Source: Gigaspora margarita
Taxonomy: Eukaryota > Glomeromycota > Glomeromycetes > Diversisporales > Gigasporaceae
DNA: 64,000 nucleotides
Reading direction: 5' to 3'
Assembly (NCBI GenBank): GCA_009809945.1
Contig: WTPW01000156.1
Span: 526,088 to 590,087, forward strand
Both the position numbers and the translations under genes were made by a program. The notes below the pieces were generated by a model that was given only the letters and a program-made list of their open reading frames with translations, did no database searches and had not been told where the DNA came from. Shown in pieces: positions 34,661 through 45,002 of the stretch. Positions within the stretch are counted from its first letter, which is position 1. Each line of letters opens with the position of its first letter.

Positions 34661-34939
34661 ATGTGCCAAAATTGTAAATGTGGTTCCGCTTGTCAATGCG
34701 GTACGAATTGCACCTGTCCAAAAGACTACACTACTAGCAGCACTACTCAACAACAACAACAATCCACGGATACGCAAAAGAAAACTGCCTCTTGTGGTGT
34801 CAGGTATAATTAATAATAATATATATATATTTCGATGATTTATCTGACAAATTTCTATTGCTAACTTCATTTTTTAATAAATAGTACTTGCAGATGTGGA
34901 GAAGTTTGTAAATGCACCAAAGGCAACTGTAAATGCTAA
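34661..34939 (+). CDS. Metallothionein, 65 residues, two exons
   Basis: Small cytosolic cysteine-rich protein that binds copper, zinc or cadmium through thiolates and buffers metals or redox stress. Exon 1 is 34661-34803, the intron 34804-34884, exon 2 34885-34939. The 65-residue product has 14 cysteines in two groups of seven: 2, 5, 7, 11, 13, 17, 19, and 45, 50, 52, 56, 58, 63, 65. Six C-x-C motifs are present (C-K-C, C-Q-C, C-T-C, C-R-C, C-K-C, C-K-C). A 25-residue cysteine-free spacer rich in Ser/Thr and with five glutamines separates them. There are no aromatic residues except one Tyr in the spacer. The start ATG follows an A-rich leader; unspliced reading would stop after three intron codons and lose the second cluster. 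Length and two-cluster plan match metallothioneins I recall from Gigaspora. Metal induction is likely from the family but no metal-response element is proven. Confidence 0.93.
34804..34884 (+). other. Intron of the metallothionein gene, 81 bp
   Basis: Donor CAG|GTATAA, acceptor AATAG|T, branch-point-like GCTAAC at 34860-34865, pyrimidine-rich ATTTTTT before the acceptor. Splicing falls after the second base of a serine codon (AG|T) and keeps the frame, joining Val47 to Ser48. Confidence 0.88.
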
Positions 34940-35100
34940 TTTCTTTTAGCATATTATAAACCAGTCCTTTATCTTTCTTCATTACTATTGATGTATAGTC
35001 AATATAAAATGTAGTCTCTTTCATATTCATTAAATATCTCAAAACGTTGTATATTGGGTTCAAATTTATTTGTATAAAAGATTATTTGAAGTTCTTATTA

Positions 35101-35106
35101 AATAAA
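35101..35106 (+). terminator. Polyadenylation signal AATAAA after metallothionein
   Basis: AATAAA lies 162 bp after the stop codon in an AT-rich stretch; it is the first canonical signal downstream. Confidence 0.45.
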
Positions 35107-35109
35107 GTT

Positions 35110-35730
35110 CATACAAATTAAACTACTAAACTATGTGTAAAAAGAAAATATAACCAGATTCTGGTTACAAATCAATTATTGGTTATAATTCAGCACGTAT
35201 TTTTAAAAAAAAAATTTATTGTGTAAAATGATTGGAGTACTGTAGCTATTTGAGACGGGCCCATACTGCCTTTATAGAATTAATACCCCATGCTAAAGTA
35301 TTGAATGACTTTCATTGAAATGCATTGAATTAGCAAAAGTCCTTATTTAGTGAAAAAATTGATAGTCTTTTAGAGATATAACCTGCTGCATGATATTAGC
35401 CATTATTGGGTCCTAAAAAAATTATTAAATGTGTTATGCTTTATATCGTATTTATCCGACATATGTACCCTGCAGCAGTTTTTGAAGCCTAATTTTTGAT
35501 TTATATCCGGGTATTTAAGTATGGTAATATCATATTTAGGACCCAAAACAATGTTTGTCAAAAATATTTTATTGCTCAATATTGCTCAAATTGTGCAAGA
35601 AACACCTTTCGTGCTAACAAAGGGTTTCCTTGAGCGATTTACTCTAATTTTTAACTACTATATAAATTCATGCTAATAAAAAATTGGGGTGATTGTTTAA
35701 AAAATAAAACAAGGTAATAAAGTCCCTGCA
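35110..35730. other. Intergenic stretch, nothing recognised
   Basis: No coding frame, inverted ends or tandem repeats of note. CpG is present, unlike the transposon blocks. Confidence 0.4.
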
Positions 35731-35731
35731 G

Positions 35732-35990
35732 ATAACGTATCACCATCACAAATGTATTCTTTATTCTTCTGTTCAAAGACGTACTGATATCAAAAAAACC
35801 GAATGCAGAGCACAAAATTCTGGTGCTTTGAATAATATTGGTAGGTTGTATATTATTTTTGTCTCATATCGGACTATGTATTTTATTTATTTTTTTTATT
35901 TATTGACAAAAAAAGAAAAGAAGACAGGTAGCTAAAGAAACTTCACAGAAGGCAAGGGTTACTAAGAAGACAAGGAATAGTAAAAATTAA
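35732..35990 (+). CDS. Possible two-exon remnant of a small basic protein
   Basis: Tentative. After an acceptor-like CTGCAG, 35732-35840 is open with mixed codon use and ends A-L-N-N-I. GTAGGT opens a possible 91-bp intron that closes at GGTAG (35931). Exon 2 (35932-35990) continues in frame as A-K-E-T-S-Q-K-A-R-V-T-K-K-T-R and stops. The predicted part is 55 residues and basic, with R-R-T-D-I-K-K-T-E-C-R-A in the first exon. There is no start codon in the first exon frame, so an upstream exon would be needed. I do not recognise the product; a ribosomal-protein-like tail is only an impression. It may be a chance open stretch or a pseudogene. Confidence 0.2.
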
Positions 35991-36156
35991 AAAAATATTA
36001 ATGTTTAGTAAGAACTTATTTTCAAATATAAAGCATGTATTTCATTATACGTATAATATTAAATACAGCCAACTCTCTCTAAGTGCATGATGTTGGGACT
36101 GGTACTTTGACCTGTATTTAAAAGAGATCATTCATTTAAAGAAAATATTAAAATTA

Positions 36157-36397
36157 GGCCGTTTGAAGTTGTAATTTCGTTTAACGTTCCCTTACGAAGC
36201 TTAAGCGTGGTGGGGGAGGGTGGTCAATTTAAAAAAACGTAAAAATAATCACATTATCATTGGTTGACGTGTAAGCACGTGACTTGTTGGAATCCTAAGA
36301 CATAATGAACGTTTTGATTGGCCTGTTTAATTCTAGGGTGGAGCTCTTGGAGCCGGAGGGGGAAGAACGTTAAACGAGAATTTAACTTCAAACGGCC
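36157..36397. mobile_element. PIF/Harbinger-type MITE, 241 bp
   Basis: Near-perfect terminal inverted repeat GGCCGTTTGAAGTT (then GTTTAACGTTC/GAACGTTAAAC), TTA on both sides (36154-36156 and 36398-36400). The interior has G-rich and CACGTGAC motifs. Close copy at 48846-49080, related 241-bp element at 23743-23983. Confidence 0.9.
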
Positions 36398-36399
36398 TT

Positions 36400-36830
36400 A
36401 TTAAGATTTTATTAAATTAATTTTATATTATAACTTTGATCTACCAATCCAGTTTAGAGTATTTAATTACCAAAATGTTCCTCTCAATGAGATGATTCTG
36501 ATGAATCTAAAATCATCCAAATCCGATCATATGATCACAAGATCATTAGTGTTTTGTATTATATTTACTATATAGTTAATATAACACAAAAACTCTTATG
36601 TTCTTGTGATCATGTGATCATTTCAATATTTTTTCAAGGTTTCTTTTAATGTTCTTTTAGAGCTTCTTTTATCATCTATTTAGTCTAATATTAGCATTAA
36701 CATTAGAAAACAACCCTCCCACATATCAGACCCCTATTTTTACTAATTATTTTCATTTTTTTTTACTAATTAATTTTTTTAGCGGAATGTAACAGACCCG
36801 GGTTGTTTTATACAGCAGTTTACAGTAACA
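36400..36830. other. AT-rich spacer with a recurring motif
   Basis: 36430-36545 has the phrase CCAATCCAGTTTAGAGTATT and ATGAGATGATT, also found as a hairpin at 38697-38822. Just upstream, 36066-36090 carries CAGCCAACTCTCTCTAAG, a decayed pogo-like end. No gene. Confidence 0.4.
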
Positions 36831-36831
36831 T

Positions 36832-37345
36832 TCGTATAAATGTTATTACTAATGTTCGTACAAATGTGAATATCAATATTTGTATAAATGTTAGTATTAA
36901 TATTTGTATGAATGTTGTATTAATATTGTATAAACATTATTATGAATGTTCATATGAACATTTGTACAGTTGACTATCTCAAAACTGATCCTGTCAAAAC
37001 TGATAACTTGTCAAATCTGATAAAAAATTAATATGCCAAGACTGTTCCTATTATATAAATCTAATAGTTTGTAATATTTTCAAATTTTGATAATCCTCAA
37101 AACTGATACAAAATCTGTATACCAATTTTGTAATAAAAAAATTGCATATAATAAAAAGTTTTAAAAAAATAAATAAATAAAAGCTTTAAAAACTTCTTTT
37201 CTTGCATAAAATTTAATTTTTTGTATGTACATTAGTACAAACATTAGCACAAATATTAGTATAAATATTAACACCAATCTTAGTATAAATATTAGTATAA
37301 ATGTTAGTACTAATGTTCATACTAATTTTTGTACTAATGTTTGTA
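36832..37345. repeat. Two minisatellite tracts around a pogo-type relic
   Basis: 36832-36960 repeats ATTNGTATAAATGTTANTANT with a period near 24. 37225-37345 repeats ATTAGTATAAAT with a period near 12, partly inverted. Between them, from 36967, CAGTTGACTATCTCAAAACT and GATAACTTGTCAAATCTGAT are a truncated pogo-type end like 24456-24642 and 41627-43074. The frame 37225-37410 (N-I-S-T-N repeats) is a by-product of the minisatellite. Confidence 0.6.
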
Positions 37346-37499
37346 AATTCATTGTGTTAGACTATCCAATAAAAATACAATTATGTGAAAAAATAAATTT
37401 TTGTGTGTGATCTTTTAACCATTCTTCTAAAGCAGAAAATCTACAGACATGTACAGGTTACATGATATTTCAACTTATAAACATGTACGAAAATAATAA

Positions 37500-39760
37500 T
37501 ACTTTTTGATTTAAAAATGATTTATTAAGGCTTTGTACTAAGATAGCATCTTTTATCATTCTAATAAAGCTTGTTCTCTGGTCTTTCCAGTTCTAATAGT
37601 GATAAGATTATTAAAATCTAATTAGTAGAACAGGAGATATGGCTTTTGAAAATTTTGGTTAATGTACTAAAGATTATATAATAATGATACATAAATTTTA
37701 TGAGGCTATATATCTGGCTCTACTAAGTCAATTTTTAGTAATATTACTACAATTAGAATCAAAAAGGCCAGGAGAAAAGTTTATCTAGAGTGATAAAAGA
37801 GATTAATTTAGTTCAAAAGTTTTCTAAACCACCTTTTTTTTTATTTTATTTTTTTTTTAATGGCTATCCATTTCACATTTGTACTAAATTTAGTACATAG
37901 AAAAAATATTTTTTGAGCCAGACATTTAATAAATTTTATTCAAATTTTACTAAAATAAAATTTGATATTAGACTAATATCTGTGCACAATTTGAATAATA
38001 TTTATTAATAAAAATTTTTTATAAATTAGGTTTAAAACTATTGTATTTTTTTGAAAATTTTTCATACTTAATTTAGTACAGTAATAAAAGTTAATTTTGC
38101 TAAAAATTTTTGATAAAATTGTAAAAATATAAAATTTTTAATTATTTTGGTTCTAATTTAATTGTAAAAAAATTATTTTATTTAAAAAATAAATTTTTTA
38201 AAATTGTTTATATAAGCCAGCTTTACAGTAATACAGGTCTAAATATAGTTAGACTATTTTTATATTTGTATAGTAAATCATATGTTTTTATTAATAAATT
38301 TTTAAAAGAATTGCTAAACTTAAATTTCTTATAACTTTTTATCTACTGATCCAATTTTAATAATTTTACTACTATTAAAATCAGAAAAGCTAACTCTACA
38401 ATATATTAAAATTTGAAAGAATTTAATCAAAAATTTTACTAGTTATATTTTTTAAAAAATTTGACTAAAACTTTAGTATTAAAAAATATATATATAAATA
38501 ATTTTATTATTTCTAATATATTGTATATTAATTTAATATATTAAAATTTTATAATTAATAATTTATTTAATTAAAACTAAGTTTTTGGAATTAAATATAC
38601 TATAGTTTAAAGAATAAAAATAAATAAAATATATTTTAGTTAAATTTTTTTAAACTTAATTATTGAATTTTATATTGAATTATTATATAAATCTTTAAAA
38701 ATCTATAACTTTTGATCCTCTAATCCAATTTAGATAATTTAACTATCAAAATAGTTCTTCTAATGAGATAATTATTTTGAAAATTAATCATTTAAAATTG
38801 GATTAGTGGATCAAAAGTTATAGGCTTTTTATTATTAAAATTGTAATATTATACAAGAATATATTAGTACTTTATTCAGTACTAAAACTCTTTTTTTTAT
38901 ATAATAACTTTAGATAAAATTTTACAGACTTTTTTGTAATTGTTATACCAAGTTACTTGTGTAATAGCACAAAGCAACAGGTGATTTTAATTAGTTAACT
39001 TTTAAAAAACTAAAATTTTTTTAGATATTTATTATTTTTTTAAAAAAAAATTTTTTAAAAAAATATTTAATCAAAAAATTATAAAACATTTTTTAAAAAG
39101 ATATTTTATATGTACTTAGGTATTATATATATTTTTTAATTGCTTGTTAATATGTAAAAATTTGAGTTATTGTATTTTATTGAAGTGTATAAGGATAGTA
39201 TATTATGTTTAATAAAATTATCAATATACAAATTTTTTTTTAAACTTGCTAATATAACTTTTGTTAAATTAGCTAACTTTTAAATATACCAAAATAAAGT
39301 ATAAATATATATTTATATATTATATAAATTTAAATTAAAGTTAATAAGAAAAATTTTTCAAAATTTAAATTTTATAACTATACTAAATTCAGTAGTTTGT
39401 ACTAAATTTAGTACAGCAAATGGATAGCAATTAAAAATTAAAAAGTTTCAACTGATTTTATAATAGGTTAATCTCTTTACTATTCTAAAAAAAAATGTAG
39501 TTTTCTGGTCTTTCTGGTTCTAATAGTATAAAATTATTATAAAAAATTTAATAGAGCCAGAAATATAGTATATAAAGTTTATGTAATATTTTTATATAAT
39601 ATTTAGAATTTTGGCTAAATTTTAAAAGGTCATATCTCTAGTTTTATTGATCAGATTTTAATAATCTCATTACTATTAGAACTAAAAAGACCTGCTTTAT
39701 TAGAATAATAAAGAATGTTATCTTGGTGCAAATGCTTTAACAAATTATTTTTTAAATTAA
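37500..39760. mobile_element. 2.3-kb palindromic element
   Basis: The left arm (37500-37860: TTCTAATAAAGCTTGTTCTC, TCTAATAGTGATAAGATTAT, GATATGGC) pairs inverted with the right arm (39430-39760: AGACCTGCTTTATTAGAATA, ATAATCTCATTACTATTAGA). A second hairpin, 37861-39433, sits in the middle with ends TGGCTATCCATTT and GTACTAAATTTAGTAC. 38697-38822 is a further hairpin inside. No coding; large non-autonomous foldback-type elements are the likely class. Confidence 0.6.
37861..39433. repeat. Inner hairpin with GTACTAAATTTAGTAC ends
   Basis: TTGTACTAAATTTAGTACAT near 37880 and TTTGTACTAAATTTAGTACA near 39398 are each palindromic and are flanked by inverted TGGCTATCCATTT / AAATGGATAGCA. The interior is extremely AT-rich. 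It may be a separate element inserted in the centre of the larger palindrome. Confidence 0.5.
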
Positions 39761-39825
39761 AAAATTAATATTTTTGTATATATCTATAAGATGAAACATC
39801 ATATAACCTATATGTGTTTGTTAGG

Positions 39826-40461
39826 ATCTGTAATCAGGCAGGCTACCAAGCATGACCCTGGTCTAATTTGCAAAGTTCTGGGTTAGGCCTATATTTTCAG
39901 TATTGATACATAACTAGATCATAACAGATCATATTACTAAGTTCAATTAGTGAAGTCATAACTATAGTTATATGATTTCACTAATTGAACTTAGTCTCCA
40001 ACTCATGCCCACCAATAGGCCAAGCCCTCCACAAAATCAGCATCTGGTCCACTATGTGGATCAAATATAGTATTCCTACAAACTATATTTTGTCTATTCA
40101 AATCTAGGTAAGTCTTGACCACTCTAGTAGGTTTAGGTTGCAGATAAACTAGTCTGAGCTCTTATTTTTGCATGTAGTTTATATATATTTGTCACTATAC
40201 AATTTAAGTGGGTAACCACTTATATAAATTATTCAATAAAGATACGAGCAAGGCCTCACCTTATAAAAAAAAAACCAATTGAACTTAGTAATATGATCTG
40301 TTATAACATGGTCATGTATTAATACTAGTATTTTTAGACCTGTAATTATAGCAGACCAGTCTGGACTAAGCCTGCTAATATACCAAATTAAGTCAGGCTT
40401 TATAAAAAAGCCCACAATCCCAAAAGAGCCTGTTAACTAGTATTCTATATTGATAAAATTT
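39826..40461. repeat. Inverted-repeat element opened by a retroposed copy
   Basis: The left arm (AACAGATCATATTACTAAGT at about 39923) is complementary to the right arm (AATATGATCTGTTATAACAT at about 40290), with looser pairing outward (GACCCTGGTCT, CAGACCAGTCTGG). The loop holds CACTAATTGAACTTAG and its inverse, and the SINE 39995-40276 landed in it. Confidence 0.6.
39995..40276 (+). mobile_element. Truncated SINE-like retroposon with poly-A and 12-bp duplication
   Basis: Exact duplication AATTGAACTTAG at 39983-39994 and 40277-40288; an A10 tract with trailing CC ends the insert. The 3' end has CAATAAAGATACGAGCAAGG then CCTCACCTT. No polymerase III boxes are seen, so it is probably 5'-truncated. 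The same 3' end is found on the minus strand at 43672-43727. Confidence 0.82.
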
Positions 40462-40637
40462 CGTAATATGATCTGTTATAACATGGTCATGTATTAACAC
40501 TAGTATTTTTAGACCTGTAATTATAGCAGACCAGTCTGGACTAAGCCTGCTAATATACCAAATTAAGTCAGGCTTTATAAAAAAGCCCGCAATCCCAAAA
40601 GAGCCTGTTAACTAGTATTCTATATTGATAAAATTTT
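40288..40637. repeat. Recent tandem duplication, 2 x 175 bp
   Basis: 40288-40462 and 40463-40637 differ at only a few positions (for example ATTAATACTAG against ATTAACACTAG, CCCACAATCC against CCCGCAATCC). The near identity contrasts with the decay of surrounding repeats; it may be young, or an assembly effect. Confidence 0.88.
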
Positions 40638-40639
40638 TC

Positions 40640-41620
40640 TAATTGATTAGTTGCCAACTATAGTTTTAATGAATCAAATTTAATATTACATGACCATATA
40701 ATTAATTAGTTGTTTAGTTGTAAATTGTATTGTTGATATTACAAAAAATATCTATCTTTAAAATTATAGCAATAATAACTTAGGTTTAGCAAAGCATTTG
40801 AAATTAAACCAAATAATGTCTTTTTACAAAAGCATTAAGACTTCTAATGATACAAATTGCCAAAAATTTTGCAATTGATTAGTTGCCAACTTTGATTAAT
40901 CGATTTTATTCGATTCTTGTTCGATTTTTATTCAATTTTAATATAAGTTGCCAAAATTTTTCAATTAATTAGTTGACAACTTTTCAATTAGTTGCAATTT
41001 TTCAATTTTGATTTGTATCACTTAGTATTGCTTTTAATTTAACATACTATCACATATTGTATCAGATATAGGCAATAGACCAACTTAAATAACTAGTAAT
41101 AAATAGGCAGATTTACATTGGAATAGAGTCTTATATATTAGGGTTTGAATTTAAATACTATAATTTATATTATTATCAAAATAATTTACAATAAAAATTT
41201 AATTGCTAATTTGTTAGTTTTTAAATATATATATTTTAGATGCACATATATATATTTATGCATATATAAACTTGATCTAATGATTCATAAAGTTATAAAA
41301 ATAGAAGCTGTTTAAAGCCAGGTGCATTTATGTGATAAAAAGCCAATCAAATCATAAAATTTGATTTTTACAGATCAGCCCAACAAAACAAAAACAAAGA
41401 AAAAAAGTGAAAACCACAAAAATACAAAAAATGAGTATCTAAACCTGTCTAGAAGCATTAATAAAAAATGTTAAAAAAACAAATTTACTTATAAATCAAG
41501 TCTAATTCTAACTTTAACTAACTCTTACTCTAATTTTAATTAAATAATCAAAAATATATAAATATACTAGCTTTAACCATTCTCTAAAAATCGCAATTTC
41601 TGCTATTAACTAAACCTATT
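40640..41620. other. AT-rich spacer, no gene
   Basis: GATTAGTTGCCAACT recurs at about 40646 and 40877, and AATTAGTTGACAACTTT at 40967, suggesting a decayed short repeat. 41500-41545 has TCTAACTTTAACTAACTCT, a degenerate telomere-like tract; text around 41393-41545 is alignable with 49350-49500. Confidence 0.4.
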
Positions 41621-42079
41621 ATATATAGTTGACCCTCCCAAAACTGGTATGCATGGTAGATGGGTTTTGCATCAGTTATGGCAGATTATCAGATTTGAAA
41701 AATATCACATGACATGACAGCCCGTATCAACCAATCAAATTGCAGAGTTGGATATGTCAAACATTCTCAACCACCACAAGAGTTTGATCCATGCAATATA
41801 TAATCATACAGTTTAATTTTATATAATCGCTACTTTATTGTGGAATAAACAAGTTTCTAGTAACAATATTTTTCTGGCATACTAGGAAAATAACAAGCAT
41901 TACTGGAAACTTGTTTTTTTCCCACTATCATGACATCATGTGAAGCGCCATTATTTCCTAACCAAGGATTTATATATGTACTATTGCATATAGTGCATAT
42001 CTTCTTTCCACACTGCTTATTAATATTGCAGCCATTTTGATTAGTGATACGTACATTCTAAAAATAATTTAAAGCAGTC

Positions 42080-42650
42080 ATAGTTTAATAAATAAATTAA
42101 AATAAAAAAATAAAATAAAAATAAAATATATTTAAATAAAAATAAAAAAAAACTAAAGAAAACTTAAATAAATCGAAAAGAAATAAATTATTACAAAAAA
42201 AAAATAAATAAATAATTTAAAAAAAATAAATTATTACAAAAAAAATAAATAAATAAGTTAAAAAAATTATGTAATTAGGCAATTTCTTTAAAATAATAAT
42301 TAAGAAAAATAAATAAAATAAATTAAAATCTGAAAATAAAATAAAAATAAAAATAAATAAAAATAAAATAAATTGAAAAAAAAATAAATTAAACAAAAAA
42401 AAAGTTTAAAATAAGAAAAAAAGAATGTTTAGAATAAAAAATAAATAAATAAATAAAAAAGTTAAAAAAAAAGAACCATTTAAAATAAAAAAATAAAAAA
42501 AAGAACTATTTAAAATAAAAAAAAAAAGAAAAAAAATTTAAAAGACGGAAGTGCAAAAAAATTAAAAAAAATAAAAGGTAGAAGCACAAAAAAAATTAAA
42601 AAAAAGTGAAATAAAGTAAAAAAAGCCAAAAATAAAAGCAAATTAAAGAA
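42080..42650 (+). repeat. A-rich low-complexity tract
   Basis: Almost entirely A with T at intervals of four (AAAT, AAATAAA), with occasional G. It resembles an expanded poly-A or degenerate AAAT microsatellite. It lies inside the pogo-type element and lacks coding potential. Confidence 0.8.
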
Positions 42651-42805
42651 CTCAATTACAGTATATATGTATATATTTGTATATATACAGTATGTACAAT
42701 AAATTACGTGAAAGTGAATTTTAACTGATTTGATTGGATATTAATCATGTGACACTATCTAACAAATCAGAAACTTCAGTATAAAGACTATCAGTTATCG
42801 GAAAT

Positions 42806-42960
42806 AGAGTTAATACCTCTATCCAGATATATTTTTTATATCCGGATTAATCCAGTTTTATTATAGTATATATCCGGATATAAAAATACTATATTACGTT
42901 ATATTATATGACATAGTATATATCCGGATATATTAATCCGGATAGAGGTGTTAACTCTAA
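42806..42960. mobile_element. Hairpin MITE with TATATCCGGATAT motifs, about 155 bp
   Basis: The ends AGAGTTAATACCTCTATCC and (complement) AGAGTTAACACCTCTATCC are inverted. TCGGAAAT (42798-42805) and TCAGAAAT (42961-42968) flank it, an 8-bp duplication with one mismatch. ATATATCCGGATAT is repeated inside. Nested in 41627-43074. Confidence 0.72.
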
Positions 42961-43671
42961 TCAGAAATCACAGGTTATTAGAAATTAATTATGGAACAGG
43001 TATGGTGAATCAACTTTTAACCGATTATGGCAGGTTATCAGTTTTGACAGGATCAGTTTTGGGAGGGTCAACTGTATATGTACTTTCAATTTTTATATTA
43101 TAAATTATAAGATATTAAATCTTGATACAAAAAAGTCTAATGTTTAATCAAATGTTCTATAAATTATGTGCCATTCTAATTCAAATACTAAATGCTTATC
43201 CAAAAGAGCTTGTTAGAATAATTTTATAATACAACAATAAAGAGGCAGTAGAATGCTAATTTAATATAACTATAAGGAGTTTTAGAATGGTTATTTATTG
43301 CTTACTATAAAGAGCTATTAGAATAAATATTTAATACTAATTATAAAAAACTATTAAAATAATTATTTAATACTAATTATTAAAAGTTGTTTGAATAATT
43401 ATTTAATACTAATTATATATTTTTAAAATTGACAACTTTAGGTTTTGGGTATATGTAGACTACAGGTTAGATTAGACCCACTTAAAGCCTGCTATAGCCT
43501 AGCTTTGCCTATATCTGAATGTTTTAAGCAGGTTTTGGGCCTTAAAAAATATTTTTGTTAGGTTTATAAAAACCTGACCTGATCTAGTCTGACTTAGCCT
43601 ATTTTAAACCAGAACTTTGAGCAATATATAAATAGATTACTATTTGATTTTGCTTATTTTTAAACATTTTT

Positions 43672-43727
43672 TTTTTTTTTTGGTATTAAGGTGAGGTCTT
43701 GCTTATATCTTTATTAGTAATTTAGAA
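43672..43727 (-). mobile_element. SINE 3'-tail only, 56 bp, 16-bp target duplication
   Basis: The minus strand reads AATAAAGATATAAGCAAGAC, CTCACCTTAATACC and poly-A, the same 3' end as 39995-40276. ATTTTTAAACATTTTT stands on both sides (43656-43671 and 43728-43743). This is an extreme 5' truncation, good evidence for target-primed reverse transcription from the 3' end. Confidence 0.82.
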
Positions 43728-43914
43728 ATTTTTAAACATTTTTGTATAAATTATTTCTATATTTAGTAATATTAATGCTTATTTTTACTAATTTTCTGCT
43801 AGGTTGGTAGCAGTTAATTCTTTTTTGTCTTTTTCAATTCCACCAATAATTCTTGGTATTTAGCATATATAGATCTTTTTATTTTTTAGTTATATATTAA
43901 TACATAATATATTA

Positions 43915-44885
43915 TATGAAAATATTTTATATATAAAATTTATAAAAAAAACATATAAAATTACTATAAACTTTGAATCTATAATGTTTTTTCTTCAATA
44001 TATTAACTTAAAATCAAATTTTTTAAGAATATAGAACAAGTGAAGAAGAAAAAATTGAGCTTAAAAATTATATTAAAATTTTACTAATTTTGTACAAAAC
44101 GAAAATGTACTTTGTCAAAAACATTTATTTTCTAATTTTAAGATAAAAAGTATATATAAAACATGCTCTGAACAACTTTACTTAGGTGACAAAAGTAGAT
44201 TACCTTGTAAGAGAAATTGGTTATCTATGTACTAAAGATAAAATTTATTATATTTTAATATAAACCTTTTTTTTATTAGATAATCTACTTTGGGCTCTTA
44301 AGCAAAATTGTTTAGTATATAATCTTGCATTTGAAGTTAAAATGTGCTTTATTGGACCTTTTACTAAGTAAAAATGGGGTTAAGGTTAGAAAAAAAATTT
44401 TTTCTAAAAATTTTTTCTAACTTTAACCCTATTTTTTACTTAGTAAAAAGTCCAAGAAAGTGCATTTTAACTTTAAATATAAATAAAATTACATGCTAAA
44501 CAACTTTAAATATAAATAAAATTATATGCTAAACAACTTTGCTTAAGAGCCCAAAGTAGGTTATCTAATAAGAAAAAAAATTTATATTGAAATATAATAA
44601 ATTTTATCTTTAGTACATATATAACCCATTTTTTTACAAGGTAACCTACTTTAGTCAACTAATTAAAGTTGTTTAGAGCAGATTTTTACATATGCTTTTT
44701 ATCTTAAAATTGGAAGTTATTTGTTTTCGACAAAGTTATATTTTTATTTTGTACAAAATTAGCAAAATTTTAATCTGATTTTAAGCTCAATTTTTCTTCT
44801 CCCCTTGTTCTATATTCCTAAAAATTTTAATTTTAAGTTAATATGTAGAAGAAAAAATATAATAGATTATGATACAGCATACTAT
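43915..44885. mobile_element. Near-perfect palindrome, about 970 bp
   Basis: Arms of about 485 bp. Outer pair: ATTTTACTAATTTTGTACAA with TTGTACAAAATTAGCAAAAT. Middle pair: GAACAACTTTACTTAGGTGA with TTAATTAAAGTTGTTTAGAG. Inner pair: TAAGTAAAAATGGGGTTAAG with TTAACCCTATTTTTTACTTA. The centre is near 44400. AATATAAATAAAATTACATG is duplicated in the right arm. Related, disrupted copies lie in 26560-30540. No coding. Confidence 0.75.
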
Positions 44886-45002
44886 GCATATAATTTGATC
44901 CATACTAGATCCCAAAAAACTCTGATATAACTTAGATATTACTAAAAAAGAAAGTTTTGTATAGAAATTTATCAAATATTGCTTTTTAATATAAAATTTG
45001 TA

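Larger units (their letters stand above)
41627..43074. mobile_element. Pogo-type non-autonomous element, 1.45 kb
   Basis: The right end is CAGTTGACCCTCCCAAAACT (complement) followed by TA at 43075. The left end is AGTTGACCCTCCCAAAACTG after TA, with its first base changed. GGTTATCAG occurs near both ends. The interior has a 570-bp A-rich low-complexity tract and a nested inverted-repeat element. No transposase coding. Confidence 0.75.

Noticed and set aside
34640..35063. Two minus-strand open frames overlapping the metallothionein gene
   Set aside because: They are the complement of cysteine codons and AT-rich flank; the plus-strand cysteine pattern and splice sites explain the region.
37225..37410. 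Open frame of N-I-S-T-N repeats
   Set aside because: It is the translation of a 12-bp minisatellite.
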